Positions 1-8,072 are shown, counted from the stretch's first letter. The stretch is 64,000 bases of DNA from Coleofasciculus sp. FACHB-1120 (GCF_014698845.1 NZ_JACJTV010000004.1:186001-250000), one strand, 5' to 3'. Numbers and translations are program-made. The notes: generated from the sequence alone by a model not told the origin.

Positions 1-329
1 GGATGATGGTGTTGCCAGAGGAATTTCAGTTTGGGTTTGAAGAGACACTAAGCCGTTACGAGGAGGAAAGGAGAATGCCGTTTATCACGCCAATTGAGCG
101 CAGAGGCATCCGCAAGGGAATCGTACAGAATTCTAGAGAGAATGTCATCGAAGTTCTGGAGACGCGGTTTGAAACCGTGCCTAGCCCAATTGTCGAGAGC
201 GTCAACGGAATAGACGATCCCGCTTTGCTAAAACAGCTTTTGAAGCAGGCAATTACCGTTAGCTCAGTGGAAGAATTCCAGCAAGCGATCGCGCTACTTA
301 GCTCTCAGGGAGAATCGGGAACAGTTTAA
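1..329 (+). CDS. C-terminal part of an Rpn-family (PD-(D/E)XK nuclease/transposase-like) protein, cut by the window edge
   Basis: The frame is open to the left edge, so only the last 109 or so codons are visible and the ATG at 3 is probably internal. The visible part is the charged helical tail common in cyanobacterial Rpn or DUF4351-type proteins: an Arg/Glu-rich stretch with ERRGIRKG, then a segment ending in LKQAITVSSVEEFQQAI. The nuclease core, if present, lies upstream. Family members are recombination-promoting nuclease homologues, often in many copies per genome. The assignment rests on tail resemblance alone; the family call is moderately sure, activity unknown. Confidence 0.55.
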   Translation, partial: MMVLPEEFQFGFEETLSRYEEERRMPFITPIERRGIRKGIVQNSRENVIEVLETRFETVPSPIVESVNGIDDPALLKQLLKQAITVSSVEEFQQAIALLSSQGESGTV

Positions 330-358
330 AGCCACAATTTTTAATTGGAGAGTAATTC

Positions 359-547
359 ATGCCAGACGAACCAATATTCAACATTAACGAAGAAATGTAT
401 GAGACGCTGCTAGAATTTCAGCAGCAAATTGAAGAAGGCGAAGTCGAATCGTCAGCGGAAACGACACAAGAGCAGCTCGACACAACTAGAGAATCTCTAG
501 AAAATGTTTACTTGGCCCAGAGCGGTCCAAAACACCCACTTGAGTAA
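359..547 (+). CDS. Small acidic hypothetical protein (62 aa)
   Basis: A 62-residue, strongly acidic, Gln/Glu-rich, probably helical protein starting MPDEPIFNINEEMYETLL. A GGAG ribosome binding site sits about 8 bases before the ATG, and the gene follows the Rpn-type gene by about 30 bases on the same strand, suggesting co-transcription. It has no membrane segment, signal peptide or Cys. I do not recognise the family. The good ribosome site and spacing favour a real gene over a chance frame. Confidence 0.5.
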   Translation: MPDEPIFNINEEMYETLLEFQQQIEEGEVESSAETTQEQLDTTRESLENVYLAQSGPKHPLE

Positions 548-567
548 AGCCAGTCGCAGAATGCGAT

Positions 568-655
568 AGCGAAGCGCCGACCTGTCGGTTCGCGCTTGTG
601 AGGCATGGGGAGAGCGAACCGACAGGTCGGCGCTAGGCTAACGCCTCGCTTCGCT
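568..655. repeat. Nested palindromic repeat element
   Basis: Perfect 20-base inverted repeats at 574-593 and 614-633 (GCGCCGACCTGTCGGTTCGC and its complement) are separated by 20 bases. Outer 9-base arms AGCGAAGCG (568-576) and CGCTTCGCT (647-655) enclose them. This is typical of the dispersed palindromic repeats of filamentous cyanobacteria. The rest of 548-840 holds no convincing gene; an open frame at 605-799 runs through the repeat and looks spurious. Confidence 0.75.
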
Positions 656-840
656 GTTTTTATGCCCAAAGGGCTGTACGTGATCGCACCCTTCCCGGCT
701 TCATCCGTCTGTTGCTTGCATAAAATTAACAGCAAATTTGTTCCAATGACGCCGTGCAAAAACGCCGAATTCAGAAGCGCTAAAAAATTAGCAAGATGAT
801 TGGGTGGATTTTGCGAAAAAAATATTTAATTGAATCGGAA

Positions 841-1128
841 ATGCAGAAAAAGCAAAAGTTCCCCTACCTAGTTGGTTCCAAATGGACAGCCCAGCAGAAA
901 ACGTGGGGATGGCGACATTTTCAGGTAGTTAATCGCAAAAACCAAGGCAAGTTTGTCTTTGCCGAGATGGTCGCTTCCTGTGACCCGAACGTGCGTTTTT
1001 GGATTAACGCCAAGCTGCTAAAAAACTCCTCTCAGTGGCAAGCAGGCTGGCAAACTCTACAAGAAATGGAAAAAAATGAGGAAAACAGTGAATTAGATAT
1101 AGAAAACTTAATTATCCATAATTTTTGA
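841..1128 (+). CDS. TIGR02450-family Trp-rich small protein
   Basis: About 95 residues with the family signature: LVGSKWTAQQ near the N-terminus, then WGWRHFQVV, and a second Trp-rich block WINAKLLK followed by WQAGW. Function is unknown; members are short soluble proteins found mainly in cyanobacteria and proteobacteria. I chose the ATG at 841 because homology begins about ten residues later; an in-frame ATG at 796 would add an unconserved basic extension. The acidic tail after residue 80 is not part of the family core. It precedes the ABC ATPase by 16 bases and may be co-transcribed with it. Confidence 0.75.
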   Translation: MQKKQKFPYLVGSKWTAQQKTWGWRHFQVVNRKNQGKFVFAEMVASCDPNVRFWINAKLLKNSSQWQAGWQTLQEMEKNEENSELDIENLIIHNF

Positions 1129-1144
1129 TTGTTAATCATTACGT

Positions 1145-1993
1145 ATGACTGCTGTTTCCCTTCAGAACGTCCGCAAACTCTATAACAAAGTCCCCGTCGT
1201 TAACGACCTCTCCTTTACGATTAAATCTGGAGAGATTTTTGGACTCCTTGGTCCCAATGGTGCGGGAAAATCCACCACAATTCGGATGCTGACTACATTG
1301 ACAAAACCCAGCGAGGGTCAAATTGAGGTCGCTGGTTATGATGTAGTACGACAACCTTTGCAGGTGAAACAAAATATTGGGGTGGTATTGCAACAAATCA
1401 GCGTGGATGCCGATTTAACAGTTTGGGAGAACATGGAACTGCATGGGCGGATGCACCATATTCCCCATCGTCAGCGACAGCAGGAGATCGAGCGATGGCT
1501 GGAATACATGGAACTGGCAGACAGGCGAGATAGCCTGGTAAAAACCCTCTCTGGCGGTATGAAGCGCCGATTGCAAATTGCCAGAGCCTTATTGCATAAT
1601 CCTTCTATTCTTTTTTTGGATGAGCCAACGGTGGGACTAGATCCGCAAACGCGCCGCCGTCTCTGGGAAATTATCCGAGATTTGAATAAGCAAGGGATGA
1701 CGATGCTGCTGACGACGCATTACATGGATGAGGTGGAATATTTGTGCGATCGCATTGGTATCATGGATGCCGGTCAGTTGATTGAACTTGGCACCTTGCA
1801 ACAGCTGCGGTCTAAACACGGCGAAGGGTTGGTGATGAAACAACAAGGAGATCGCTGGGAATATAAATTCTTTCCCAATCTGGAACAAGCCAACGCTTAT
1901 CTTGACGCTGCACCGGATAAAACTGGTATGATGGTTCGCCCGTCCAATCTAGAAGATATTTTCGTTGAACTCACAGGACGCCAGCTAGACTAA
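1145..1993 (+). CDS. ABC-2-type transporter ATP-binding protein (DrrA/CcmA-like)
   Basis: A 282-residue nucleotide-binding subunit of a drug/polysaccharide-type ABC exporter. Walker A is GPNGAGKST (about 36-44), the signature is LSGGMKRRLQIARAL (about 138-152), Walker B is ILFLDEPTVGLD, and a switch His follows in LLTTHYMDE. The end, SNLEDIFVELTGRQLD, is the typical tail of DrrA-like ATPases. It should energise a membrane permease, but none is adjacent: the next gene is scpB. Either the permease is elsewhere or this is a stand-alone ATPase. The substrate cannot be read from the sequence. Confidence 0.88.
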   Translation: MTAVSLQNVRKLYNKVPVVNDLSFTIKSGEIFGLLGPNGAGKSTTIRMLTTLTKPSEGQIEVAGYDVVRQPLQVKQNIGVVLQQISVDADLTVWENMELHGRMHHIPHRQRQQEIERWLEYMELADRRDSLVKTLSGGMKRRLQIARALLHNPSILFLDEPTVGLDPQTRRRLWEIIRDLNKQGMTMLLTTHYMDEVEYLCDRIGIMDAGQLIELGTLQQLRSKHGEGLVMKQQGDRWEYKFFPNLEQANAYLDAAPDKTGMMVRPSNLEDIFVELTGRQLD

Positions 1994-2000
1994 CCCATTC

Positions 2001-2078
2001 AGTCATTCGTCTTTTATTTAAAGTCTCTTCCCCATGACGAATGACTAATGACGAATGACTGACTAATGACGAATGACT
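2001..2078. repeat. Short direct and inverted repeats abutting the scpB start
   Basis: The 11-mer GACGAATGACT occurs directly three times (2036-2046, 2050-2060, 2068-2078) and once inverted (2001-2011). The last copy ends one base before the first possible scpB start codon, so the repeat array forms the whole 5' leader and no ribosome binding site is visible. Confidence 0.8.
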
Positions 2079-2079
2079 A

Positions 2080-2571
2080 ATGATGCCTCGCCTCGCCTCG
2101 AAAATTGAAGCCATTCTTTATCTCAAGGGTAAGCCGATCTCGGTTAGCGAAATTGCCGAATATGCGGAATGCGATCGCGATAATGCCGAAGATGCCCTGA
2201 TTGAACTGATGACTGACTATGCCCATCGGGATAGCGCTCTGGAAGTAGTGGAAACGCCCGAAGGCTTCACCTTACAATTGCGATCGCCCTTTCAAGGTTT
2301 GGTGGAGGCGTTAGTTCCGCTAGATTTAGGGGTGGGAGCCTTGAGGACGCTAGCAGCGATCGCCCTCAAAGGTCCCATTACTCAGTCTGAGTTAGTCGAT
2401 TTGCGCGGTTCAGGAGCTTATCAGCACGTTCAAGAACTGGTCGAACTGGGTTTTATCCGCAAGCGCCGACAAGCTGATGGTCGCTCCTACTGGTTACAGG
2501 TTACAGAAAAATTTCATCAATATTTTGAAGTCGAACAACTCCCCCAACTGACTCAGCAGGATGCACCGTAA
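2080..2571 (+). CDS. scpB: SMC-Scp complex subunit ScpB (chromosome segregation/condensation)
   Basis: A 163-residue winged-helix protein of the ScpB kleisin-associated family. It starts with LASKIEAILYLKGKPISVSEIAEYA (first winged helix), continues through the family core, and has a second winged helix around GPITQSELVDLRGSGAYQHVQELVELGFIRKRR. ScpB dimers bind ScpA and regulate the SMC ATPase during chromosome compaction. Length fits the short cyanobacterial form. Two adjacent ATGs (2080 and 2083) can start it; both sit directly after a repeat array with no Shine-Dalgarno sequence. scpA is not adjacent. Confidence 0.88.
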   Translation: MMPRLASKIEAILYLKGKPISVSEIAEYAECDRDNAEDALIELMTDYAHRDSALEVVETPEGFTLQLRSPFQGLVEALVPLDLGVGALRTLAAIALKGPITQSELVDLRGSGAYQHVQELVELGFIRKRRQADGRSYWLQVTEKFHQYFEVEQLPQLTQQDAP

Positions 2572-2712
2572 AACCTGCTACTTGGTGTTACAGAGAGCAT
2601 CTTTTTAAAAAAATCTCTCTATTGACTTACACCTAATAGCCAATAGTAAGGAGTAGCCAAACAACACAATCGTTTACAGTAGAGGGGAAGCTACTCAAAT
2701 CTTTTTATTCCA

Positions 2713-3072
2713 ATGGTGTTTAACCCTGAATTGTTCGACCGCGAGCCTGAAGATGTACAAGCCAATCAGCTCCTCCAATATATTCAGCACCAATCTCCAG
2801 AAGTTTTAGCGCGGGTTGCGAAGTCTGTTACGCCTGACATTAAGCAAATCATCTCGCAGAACGTTCAGGGACTGGTGGGAATGCTTCCCTCAGAGAATTT
2901 TAACGTTCAAATTACGACCGATAGAGAAAATTTAGCAGGTCTGTTGGCATCAGCAATGATGACTGGCTATTTCTTACGCCAGCTTGAACAACGGATGCAG
3001 CTGGATGAATCGTTGACTGGTTCTTCTTCCCTGTCTCATAAACCTTCTAACGGCGAAAAATTCGCCGATTAA
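2713..3072 (+). CDS. DUF760 domain-containing protein
   Basis: A 119-residue protein matching the DUF760 family of cyanobacteria and plastids. The start is FNPELFDREPEDVQANQLLQYI, followed by a helical LARVAKSVTPDIKQIISQNVQGLVGMLP block and the conserved LAGLLASAMMTGYFLRQLEQRM. The molecular function is unproven. It is soluble, without signal peptide, and ends in a short unconserved Ser-rich tail. It is a single-gene unit between intergenic regions. Confidence 0.8.
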   Translation: MVFNPELFDREPEDVQANQLLQYIQHQSPEVLARVAKSVTPDIKQIISQNVQGLVGMLPSENFNVQITTDRENLAGLLASAMMTGYFLRQLEQRMQLDESLTGSSSLSHKPSNGEKFAD

Positions 3073-3308
3073 GTCGAGTCAACTTAACCAGGGATATATC
3101 ATCTGCGATCGCATTTCTGTCTGCAATTCTATCTTTCGCCCAAGAGAGAGTCTTGTTTCGATGAGAAGTTATCGCCTATTTTTGGCATTTTAGGCGATCG
3201 CTTCAGTTAAACTTGCTCATTCCATTACCAACTTGCGATCGCATAGTTGGCACCTAGCCAATTGGCTTCCTGTTTCAGGGAATTTCCCCTCTGAGCCAAA
3301 AAATAGTT

Positions 3309-3404
3309 TTAGCCGCCAGCCGCAAAAGCAGCCAGTATCAAAATTGACAGTAAAAGACCCGGACTAAGCATCAGCGCTAAGGTTAAAATTTCATTAAATT
3401 CCAT
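3309..3404 (-). CDS. 31-residue hydrophobic membrane microprotein
   Basis: On the minus strand an ATG at 3404 opens a 31-codon frame ending in TAA: MEFNEILTLALML, then SPGLLLSILILAAFAAGG. An AGGAG ribosome binding site lies about 12 bases upstream of the ATG. The peptide is one membrane-spanning helix with an acidic N-terminus, of a size and layout like the small subunits of photosynthetic complexes (Psb, Pet, Psa, Ndh families), but it matches none that I can name. No other gene explains this stretch. It is likely real, function unknown. Confidence 0.55.
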   Translation of the reverse strand: MEFNEILTLALMLSPGLLLSILILAAFAAGG

Positions 3405-3506
3405 TTTATTGCACCACTCCTAAAGCTCACCTAACCGATAGCGATCCTAACACGACAACCAGGGTTTCAGAAGCAATAACCCCAATGAATAATCATTTCA
3501 AAATTT

Positions 3507-3557
3507 AATAATTTAGCAAATATTAAATATTTTAAATTTAATGTTTGCTAAATTATT
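3507..3557. repeat. Long AT-rich hairpin
   Basis: Arms 3507-3528 and 3536-3557 are 22 bases each, complementary at all but one position, with a 7-base loop. The stem centre reads TTTAGCAAAT / GTTTGCTAAA. There is no T-run after it. It may be an RNA structure, a protein site or a mobile repeat; nothing else in the sequence decides. Confidence 0.6.
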
Positions 3558-4110
3558 AGAGACTCCCACCAATACTTCTAATACCCAATCTGGTAGATTA
3601 TCTGCCATTCCTAGAATCCAACTTTACCCGGTCGTAGGGTAAGGTTATTTTAGGATGAGACAGAATTAATATAATTTAACGGTTTTACTCAACGCCAACC
3701 CCTAAATCTCCCATATTTGAGATTTTATTGGAGCGTTTTACCTCAATCAAATATTTGCTTGCACCGCCCTTTTTTTGAACTGCGGCTAAAGATTTCAAAT
3801 TTTTGTAAAAGTTTTTCTTCTAACCCCATTAAAATGCCTTGATTTAAGAGAATTTGGCATTTAAGCAAGATTAAAATTTTATAGAGAATATAAATCAAAA
3901 AATATTTAGTAATCAGAAAACAAGGAAAAAAATGTTTTAGGTTTTTTCTGTAATTGATAGCTAAATTTGACGGCTATTATTTTTAGGTAATTTGACCTAT
4001 ACAAATAGGCATAAATTTTGATACCTGTAAATACTTCATGTATAAAAATTTGCAAATCTTAAAAGTTCTTGTTAGATTTCAGAGAACGCCATAGAAGATG
4101 ATAGCCAGCG
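3558..4110. other. AT-rich intergenic region without recognised gene
   Basis: About 550 bases of strongly AT-rich sequence upstream of the rhodanese-like gene. I find no open frame with a ribosome site, no tRNA and no known RNA motif. It presumably carries the promoter of the gene at 4111. Confidence 0.5.
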
Positions 4111-4500
4111 ATGAATAAGCTCTTTTGGATTATTCCGACACCGCCAACGCTACAAGCCCAATCTCGTGTTTATGACCTGAAAGCGCGTCTAGATTGGGGT
4201 GAACCGGCTTTGACGATTATTGATGTGCGCGATCGCAGTCAATTTAATATTAGCCACATCATGGGAGCCATTCCCATGCCAATGAACGAATTAATAGACC
4301 GAGTCCTCACCAATGTGGAACTTACCCGCGATATCTACATTTATGGTGAAACCGATGACGAAACAGCAGTTGGTGCGGCAAAACTGCGTGCAGCTGGCTA
4401 TCAAAAAGTGTCTGAAATCAGAGGGGGCGTGGCGGCGTGGAAAGCAGTAGGCTATCCAGTTGAGACGATTCTGACTGTGTTAGCTGTTAACGAATCGTGA
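4111..4500 (+). CDS. Rhodanese-like domain protein lacking the catalytic cysteine
   Basis: A 129-residue single rhodanese domain. It shows the family blocks LTIIDVRDRSQFNISHIMGAI, the helix after PMPMNEL, and the C-terminal IRGGVAAWKAVGYPVE. The active-site loop, normally Cys-X3-5-Arg after a hydrophobic strand (as in VVYC), reads IYIYGETDDETA, with Gly in place of Cys and acidic residues in the loop; the whole protein has no Cys. It therefore cannot carry a persulfide in the usual way and may be a regulatory or binding domain. There is no signal peptide. Confidence 0.82.
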   Translation: MNKLFWIIPTPPTLQAQSRVYDLKARLDWGEPALTIIDVRDRSQFNISHIMGAIPMPMNELIDRVLTNVELTRDIYIYGETDDETAVGAAKLRAAGYQKVSEIRGGVAAWKAVGYPVETILTVLAVNES

Positions 4501-4610
4501 ATAATCTAATTGCGAAGCGCTTAGAAAGGTAGATTTATTAACCCCCTTTTCCTTACATAGGGGATCACATCTAATTAACTGACAAAACTCCTGAAACCCT
4601 TGATAAATTT

Positions 4611-4655
4611 TAGGTTGGGTAGGGGCATAGTATTGCCATGCCCCTACCCAACCTA
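4611..4655. repeat. Perfect 18-bp palindromic hairpin
   Basis: Arms 4611-4628 and 4638-4655 (TAGGTTGGGTAGGGGCAT and its complement) are perfectly paired with a 9-base loop. The core TAGGGGCAT...ATGCCCCTA recurs at 12559-12587, so this is a dispersed repeat family. It lies between the convergent rhodanese and exonuclease genes and could stop transcription from either side, though there is no T-run. Confidence 0.75.
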
Positions 4656-4694
4656 CAGGATGTGAATGAGTGTAAGTTATTTAGTTTTCATTTT

Positions 4695-5318
4695 TTAGTG
4701 TTCAAAAATATCCTTATATTGAAGCAAATCCAAAGTCACAATCGTGGGTAAACATTCAAAGCATTGTTGAGCTACTTCCCAGCGCCCTTCGCGTTGCAAC
4801 ATTGCAATTAGTTTTTCCCACACGCTGAGTAGATAACGAACATCATTTGCTGCATAGCGGAGTTGTTCTTCGGATAAGTTTGCAGCATTTCCCCAGTCTG
4901 AACTTTGAGCTGTTTTGTCAAGTTCTACCTTCTCTAGCTCTTGCACCAACTCCTTCAAACCGTGGCGGGAAGTATAGGTACGAGCAAGCTTGCTGGCAAT
5001 CTTAGTACAAAAAATCGGAGTTACATGGATGCCTAAATTTTGCCGTAGTTGGGCAACATCGAAACGGGCGAAGTGAAATAGTTTTAGGACATTGGTGGCT
5101 TCCATCAGTTGTTTTAAGTTGGGAGCCTCTATCTGTCCTTTGGCGATTCGCACGACTGTAACGCGGTTTTGAGCGTCACACAGTTGCACCAAGCATAAGC
5201 GATCGCGTTGGGGTATTAGTCCCATCGTTTCAGTATCCACAGCGATCGCTGACTCTTGCAGATATTGAGACAATATCTCCTCGGAAAGGTCGCGATCGCA
5301 TACCTGAAAATCTTCCAA
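4695..5318 (-). CDS. RNase D-like 3'-5' exonuclease (DEDDy family)
   Basis: A 207-residue exonuclease domain without the HRDC domains of full-length RNase D. The metal-binding residues are visible: Asp28 and Glu30 in VDTETMGL, Asp87 in FHFARFDV, and Tyr155 with Asp159 in YAANDVRYL, which defines the DEDDy subtype. It should trim RNA or DNA 3' ends in the cytoplasm. The CAP lipoprotein gene lies 10 bases upstream on the same strand, so they may be co-transcribed. Confidence 0.85.
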   Translation of the reverse strand: MEDFQVCDRDLSEEILSQYLQESAIAVDTETMGLIPQRDRLCLVQLCDAQNRVTVVRIAKGQIEAPNLKQLMEATNVLKLFHFARFDVAQLRQNLGIHVTPIFCTKIASKLARTYTSRHGLKELVQELEKVELDKTAQSSDWGNAANLSEEQLRYAANDVRYLLSVWEKLIAMLQREGRWEVAQQCFECLPTIVTLDLLQYKDIFEH

Positions 5319-5328
5319 TTCTCTCTCC

Positions 5329-5880
5329 TTAGCGGCGTTTAATGAATATTTGGGTTAAGTAATACTCGCCCTTTGCGTTTTTGGCAATACCTACCCCAGT
5401 TAAATCATACTGACCTTGAATATTTTTCAGATGACCGGGGCTTTTTAGCCAACCCTCTACTGCTTGCTTGGCTGGATCGCTAAAGCCTTGATTGTATGCC
5501 ACATTCTCAGATGCACCGCTATAAGAAATTGATTTATCAATTGCCTTAGCTCGCTGCTCAAATCCATTATGACTAAAAGGAACTGCACCATTTGCCATTG
5601 CCTGACTATGTGCCCTTGCCTCTTTGCTAATTCGAGGATCTAGCGTCAGAGGTGGCAAATTTTGGGACTTTCGATATTGATTGATGAGTTCGTGAGTATA
5701 CTCTTCCAAGGTTAGGAAATTACTGGAGGAACTGGACGATTTGGGGCTTGGGATGGCTGGTGATGTTTCATACGGCGAAATTTCGCCATCAAGATCAAGA
5801 TTAGGGATAAAATCGCAGCCTCCAGCTCCAACAGCCAGGACAAGCATTCCGAAAACAAGCCCCGCAGCTAATTTTTGCAT
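5329..5880 (-). CDS. CAP (SCP/PR1-like) domain lipoprotein
   Basis: A 183-residue exported protein. The N-terminus is a hydrophobic signal ending AGGC at Cys22, a plausible lipobox. A Ser-rich linker follows (about 48-55), then a CAP domain with HELINQYRK, SHNGF, SENVAYNQ, GWLKSPGHLKNI and TGVGIAKN. CAP proteins of bacteria are extracytoplasmic and of mostly unknown activity; some bind lipids or act as peptidases. The domain is complete at the C-terminus. It is encoded just upstream of the exonuclease gene. Confidence 0.85.
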   Translation of the reverse strand: MQKLAAGLVFGMLVLAVGAGGCDFIPNLDLDGEISPYETSPAIPSPKSSSSSSNFLTLEEYTHELINQYRKSQNLPPLTLDPRISKEARAHSQAMANGAVPFSHNGFEQRAKAIDKSISYSGASENVAYNQGFSDPAKQAVEGWLKSPGHLKNIQGQYDLTGVGIAKNAKGEYYLTQIFIKRR

Positions 5881-5992
5881 GAGTTTTGTATAGATTTGGG
5901 AATTAATTTGGCAATTCTTTTAGGATGAGAATATAAATTTTCACTATAGCAATTCTATATTTTTTCTAAGTTATCCCTTCAGATCCCCGCCT

Positions 5993-6871
5993 TCAGGTTG
6001 CCAAGAATTCATAGAGGGCAAGATAAGTTTCTTCTGGCGCTTCTTCGGGTAGAAAGTGGCCGCAATTGATAGGCTTACCGCGTACATTAATTGCGCGATC
6101 GCGCCAGGTTTCTAAAACATCGTATTTGCGCCCAATAATTCCTTTTCCGCCCCAAAGAGCCAGCACCGGACAGAGAATTTTTTTCTCCATATCTAGGTTA
6201 TCGTGTTCTAGATCGATGGTAGCAGCGGCGCGATAATCTTCGCAGGTGGCATGAATCGCAGCGCGATCACTAAAGCACCGAATATATTCAGCTAAGGCTT
6301 CCGGAACAAAGGCAGAAAAATCCTGACTCCATCTTTCTAAACAGGTACGTAGGTAATATTCAGGATTAGCGCCAATTAAGGTTTCGGGTAAACTATCGGG
6401 TTGAATGAGAAAAAACCAATGGTAGTAAGCCGTGGCAAAATCTTTATCGGTCGTCGCGTACATTTTATGGGTGGGCGCGATATCTAATAATGATAGTTTC
6501 GTAACTTGGTTAGGATGATCGAGCGCCATGCGATGAGCGACTCGTGCGCCTCTGTCATGACCGACTACATAAAATTCTTCATAACCTAATTTTGACATTA
6601 CCTCGACTTGATCCTGCGCGATCGCTCGTTTTGAATAATTCCGATGATCCGGTTCGCCTTCCGGTTTAGAACTATCGCCGTAGCCTCTCAAATCCGGTGC
6701 CACTACTGTAAAATTCTCAGCAAGACGAGGTGCTATTTTATGCCACATGACGTGGGTTTGAGGATAGCCGTGTAGCAAGAGCAGTGCAGGACCAGATCCC
6801 GCCTTAACCAAATGGATTCTTGCTTCAGTGGTATCAATTTCAGCCCCATCAAAATTAGCGAACATAGTCAT
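5993..6871 (-). CDS. Alpha/beta hydrolase, haloacetate dehalogenase-like
   Basis: A 292-residue alpha/beta hydrolase. The oxyanion motif HGYPQT is at about 34-39, RGYGDSSKP follows, and the nucleophile is Asp106 in GHDRGAR rather than Ser, as in fluoroacetate dehalogenases and epoxide hydrolases. The catalytic His is in CGHFLPEEAP near the C-terminus. The RxxR-type GHDRGARV plus the cap with HWFFLIQP are typical of haloacetate dehalogenases. The natural substrate is uncertain. It lies 7 bases from the next hydrolase gene upstream, on the same strand, probably in one operon. Confidence 0.82.
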   Translation of the reverse strand: MTMFANFDGAEIDTTEARIHLVKAGSGPALLLLHGYPQTHVMWHKIAPRLAENFTVVAPDLRGYGDSSKPEGEPDHRNYSKRAIAQDQVEVMSKLGYEEFYVVGHDRGARVAHRMALDHPNQVTKLSLLDIAPTHKMYATTDKDFATAYYHWFFLIQPDSLPETLIGANPEYYLRTCLERWSQDFSAFVPEALAEYIRCFSDRAAIHATCEDYRAAATIDLEHDNLDMEKKILCPVLALWGGKGIIGRKYDVLETWRDRAINVRGKPINCGHFLPEEAPEETYLALYEFLAT

Positions 6872-6878
6872 TTTTGAA

Positions 6879-8072
6879 TTAACGCAGTGCCCAATCTAAA
6901 AATCGCTCAGTATGATAAAGCGCTAACTGGTTGCTCAGCCCCTGAAAGACAGCATCAAAAGCATGTTCAGCCCAAGGAATTTCCAGCAAAACCGATGTAT
7001 TTCCATCTGCAAGCAGGCGTTGGTGCATTTGCTGGATAAATTTTAATTGCACTAAATTATCGCGGCTTCCATGCACCAATAATGTTGGCGGTAGCGATCG
7101 CCTAACATAACTAATCGGTGAAGCCAGACGATACCGATCGGGCATTGTCGCAGGCGTTCCACCCATAAATGTTTTTAAAACCGCTCGCGTATCGATGGGA
7201 TCGGGGCGTGGCGGGTCAGCATAGCCTCCAGGCAAATCAACCGGGCCATAATAGCTAACCACAGCTTTTACAGGCAGTGCATCCGGCTCATAAGCCGCCA
7301 GCATTGCTAGATGTCCGCCGGCGGAACGTCCAACGAATGCGATCCGTTCTGGGTTAGCCTCGTACTCGGCTGCATGTTGGTGGATGAAGGCTAAGGCAGC
7401 ACGCACATCATCTAACTGTGCGGGAAAACGGTAGCGCGGCGTGTGTCGGTAATCGATGGCAAAGACACTATAGCCCCTCGCCGCCATATAACGGCTGAAA
7501 TCAGCATTTTGGGTTGGGTCGCCACTCCGCCATGCTCCAGCGTAGATGATAATTAGCGCTGGATAAGTGCCAACTTGCGGCGGTCGGTAGAGATCCATGC
7601 TCAATGGGACACCATCTGGTTTTGAAAAGACGATGCCAGAGGTATAGCGACTCTCACCGGGATTGATGCCTCGAAACACATCAGCCAGCACGAAAGGTTG
7701 TTCGCGCATCCGTTTTTGCTGACGATTGGGCAAATTTACGCTGTAGTCGCCAAGACCGTCGCGCATTGCCGCTGCTAGATGCTGTTGTGTCGCTGGCATC
7801 TGCAACAGTGGCAAAACACTCAAAAGCAGTGCCAGCAAACTAGCAGCCAAAGCCAGAAATTGCCACGGAGTGCGACGGAGCATCACGAGTGCTAACAGAG
7901 TTGCGATCGCGTTTAGCATCACCAACCAAGGACTGACTTCCGGTGCCCCTACCCCTAAGGGCAGTAAGGACATTGTGGGCGCTGGAATCACAATCCAGGA
8001 ACTCAAGAAAAGTGCCGCGCCGCTCAAAAGCAAAACTAACGTCTGGGTAATTACTGCTAACCAATGGGACAC
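6879..8072 (-). CDS. Alpha/beta hydrolase/esterase with N-terminal membrane segments
   Basis: A 397-residue protein. The first about 95 residues carry three hydrophobic helices, and the rest is a BD-FAE/Aes-type esterase domain. The triad is readable as Ser in GRSAGGH, Asp in HGSRDNLV and His in WAEHAFD. The oxyanion block is YAGAW where many relatives have HGGG or HGGA. It is probably a membrane-anchored carboxylesterase or lipase-like enzyme. It sits between the dehalogenase-like gene (7 bases) and the ABC ATPase gene (10 bases), all on one strand, so the four genes from 9844 down to 5993 may be one transcript. Confidence 0.82.
   Translation of the reverse strand: MSHWLAVITQTLVLLLSGAALFLSSWIVIPAPTMSLLPLGVGAPEVSPWLVMLNAIATLLALVMLRRTPWQFLALAASLLALLLSVLPLLQMPATQQHLAAAMRDGLGDYSVNLPNRQQKRMREQPFVLADVFRGINPGESRYTSGIVFSKPDGVPLSMDLYRPPQVGTYPALIIIYAGAWRSGDPTQNADFSRYMAARGYSVFAIDYRHTPRYRFPAQLDDVRAALAFIHQHAAEYEANPERIAFVGRSAGGHLAMLAAYEPDALPVKAVVSYYGPVDLPGGYADPPRPDPIDTRAVLKTFMGGTPATMPDRYRLASPISYVRRSLPPTLLVHGSRDNLVQLKFIQQMHQRLLADGNTSVLLEIPWAEHAFDAVFQGLSNQLALYHTERFLDWALR

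Noticed and set aside
605-799. 64-codon frame on the plus strand
   Set aside because: It runs through the palindromic repeat, has no ribosome site and resembles no family.
1139-1396. Minus-strand frame within the ABC ATPase
   Set aside because: Shadow of a well-supported gene on the other strand.
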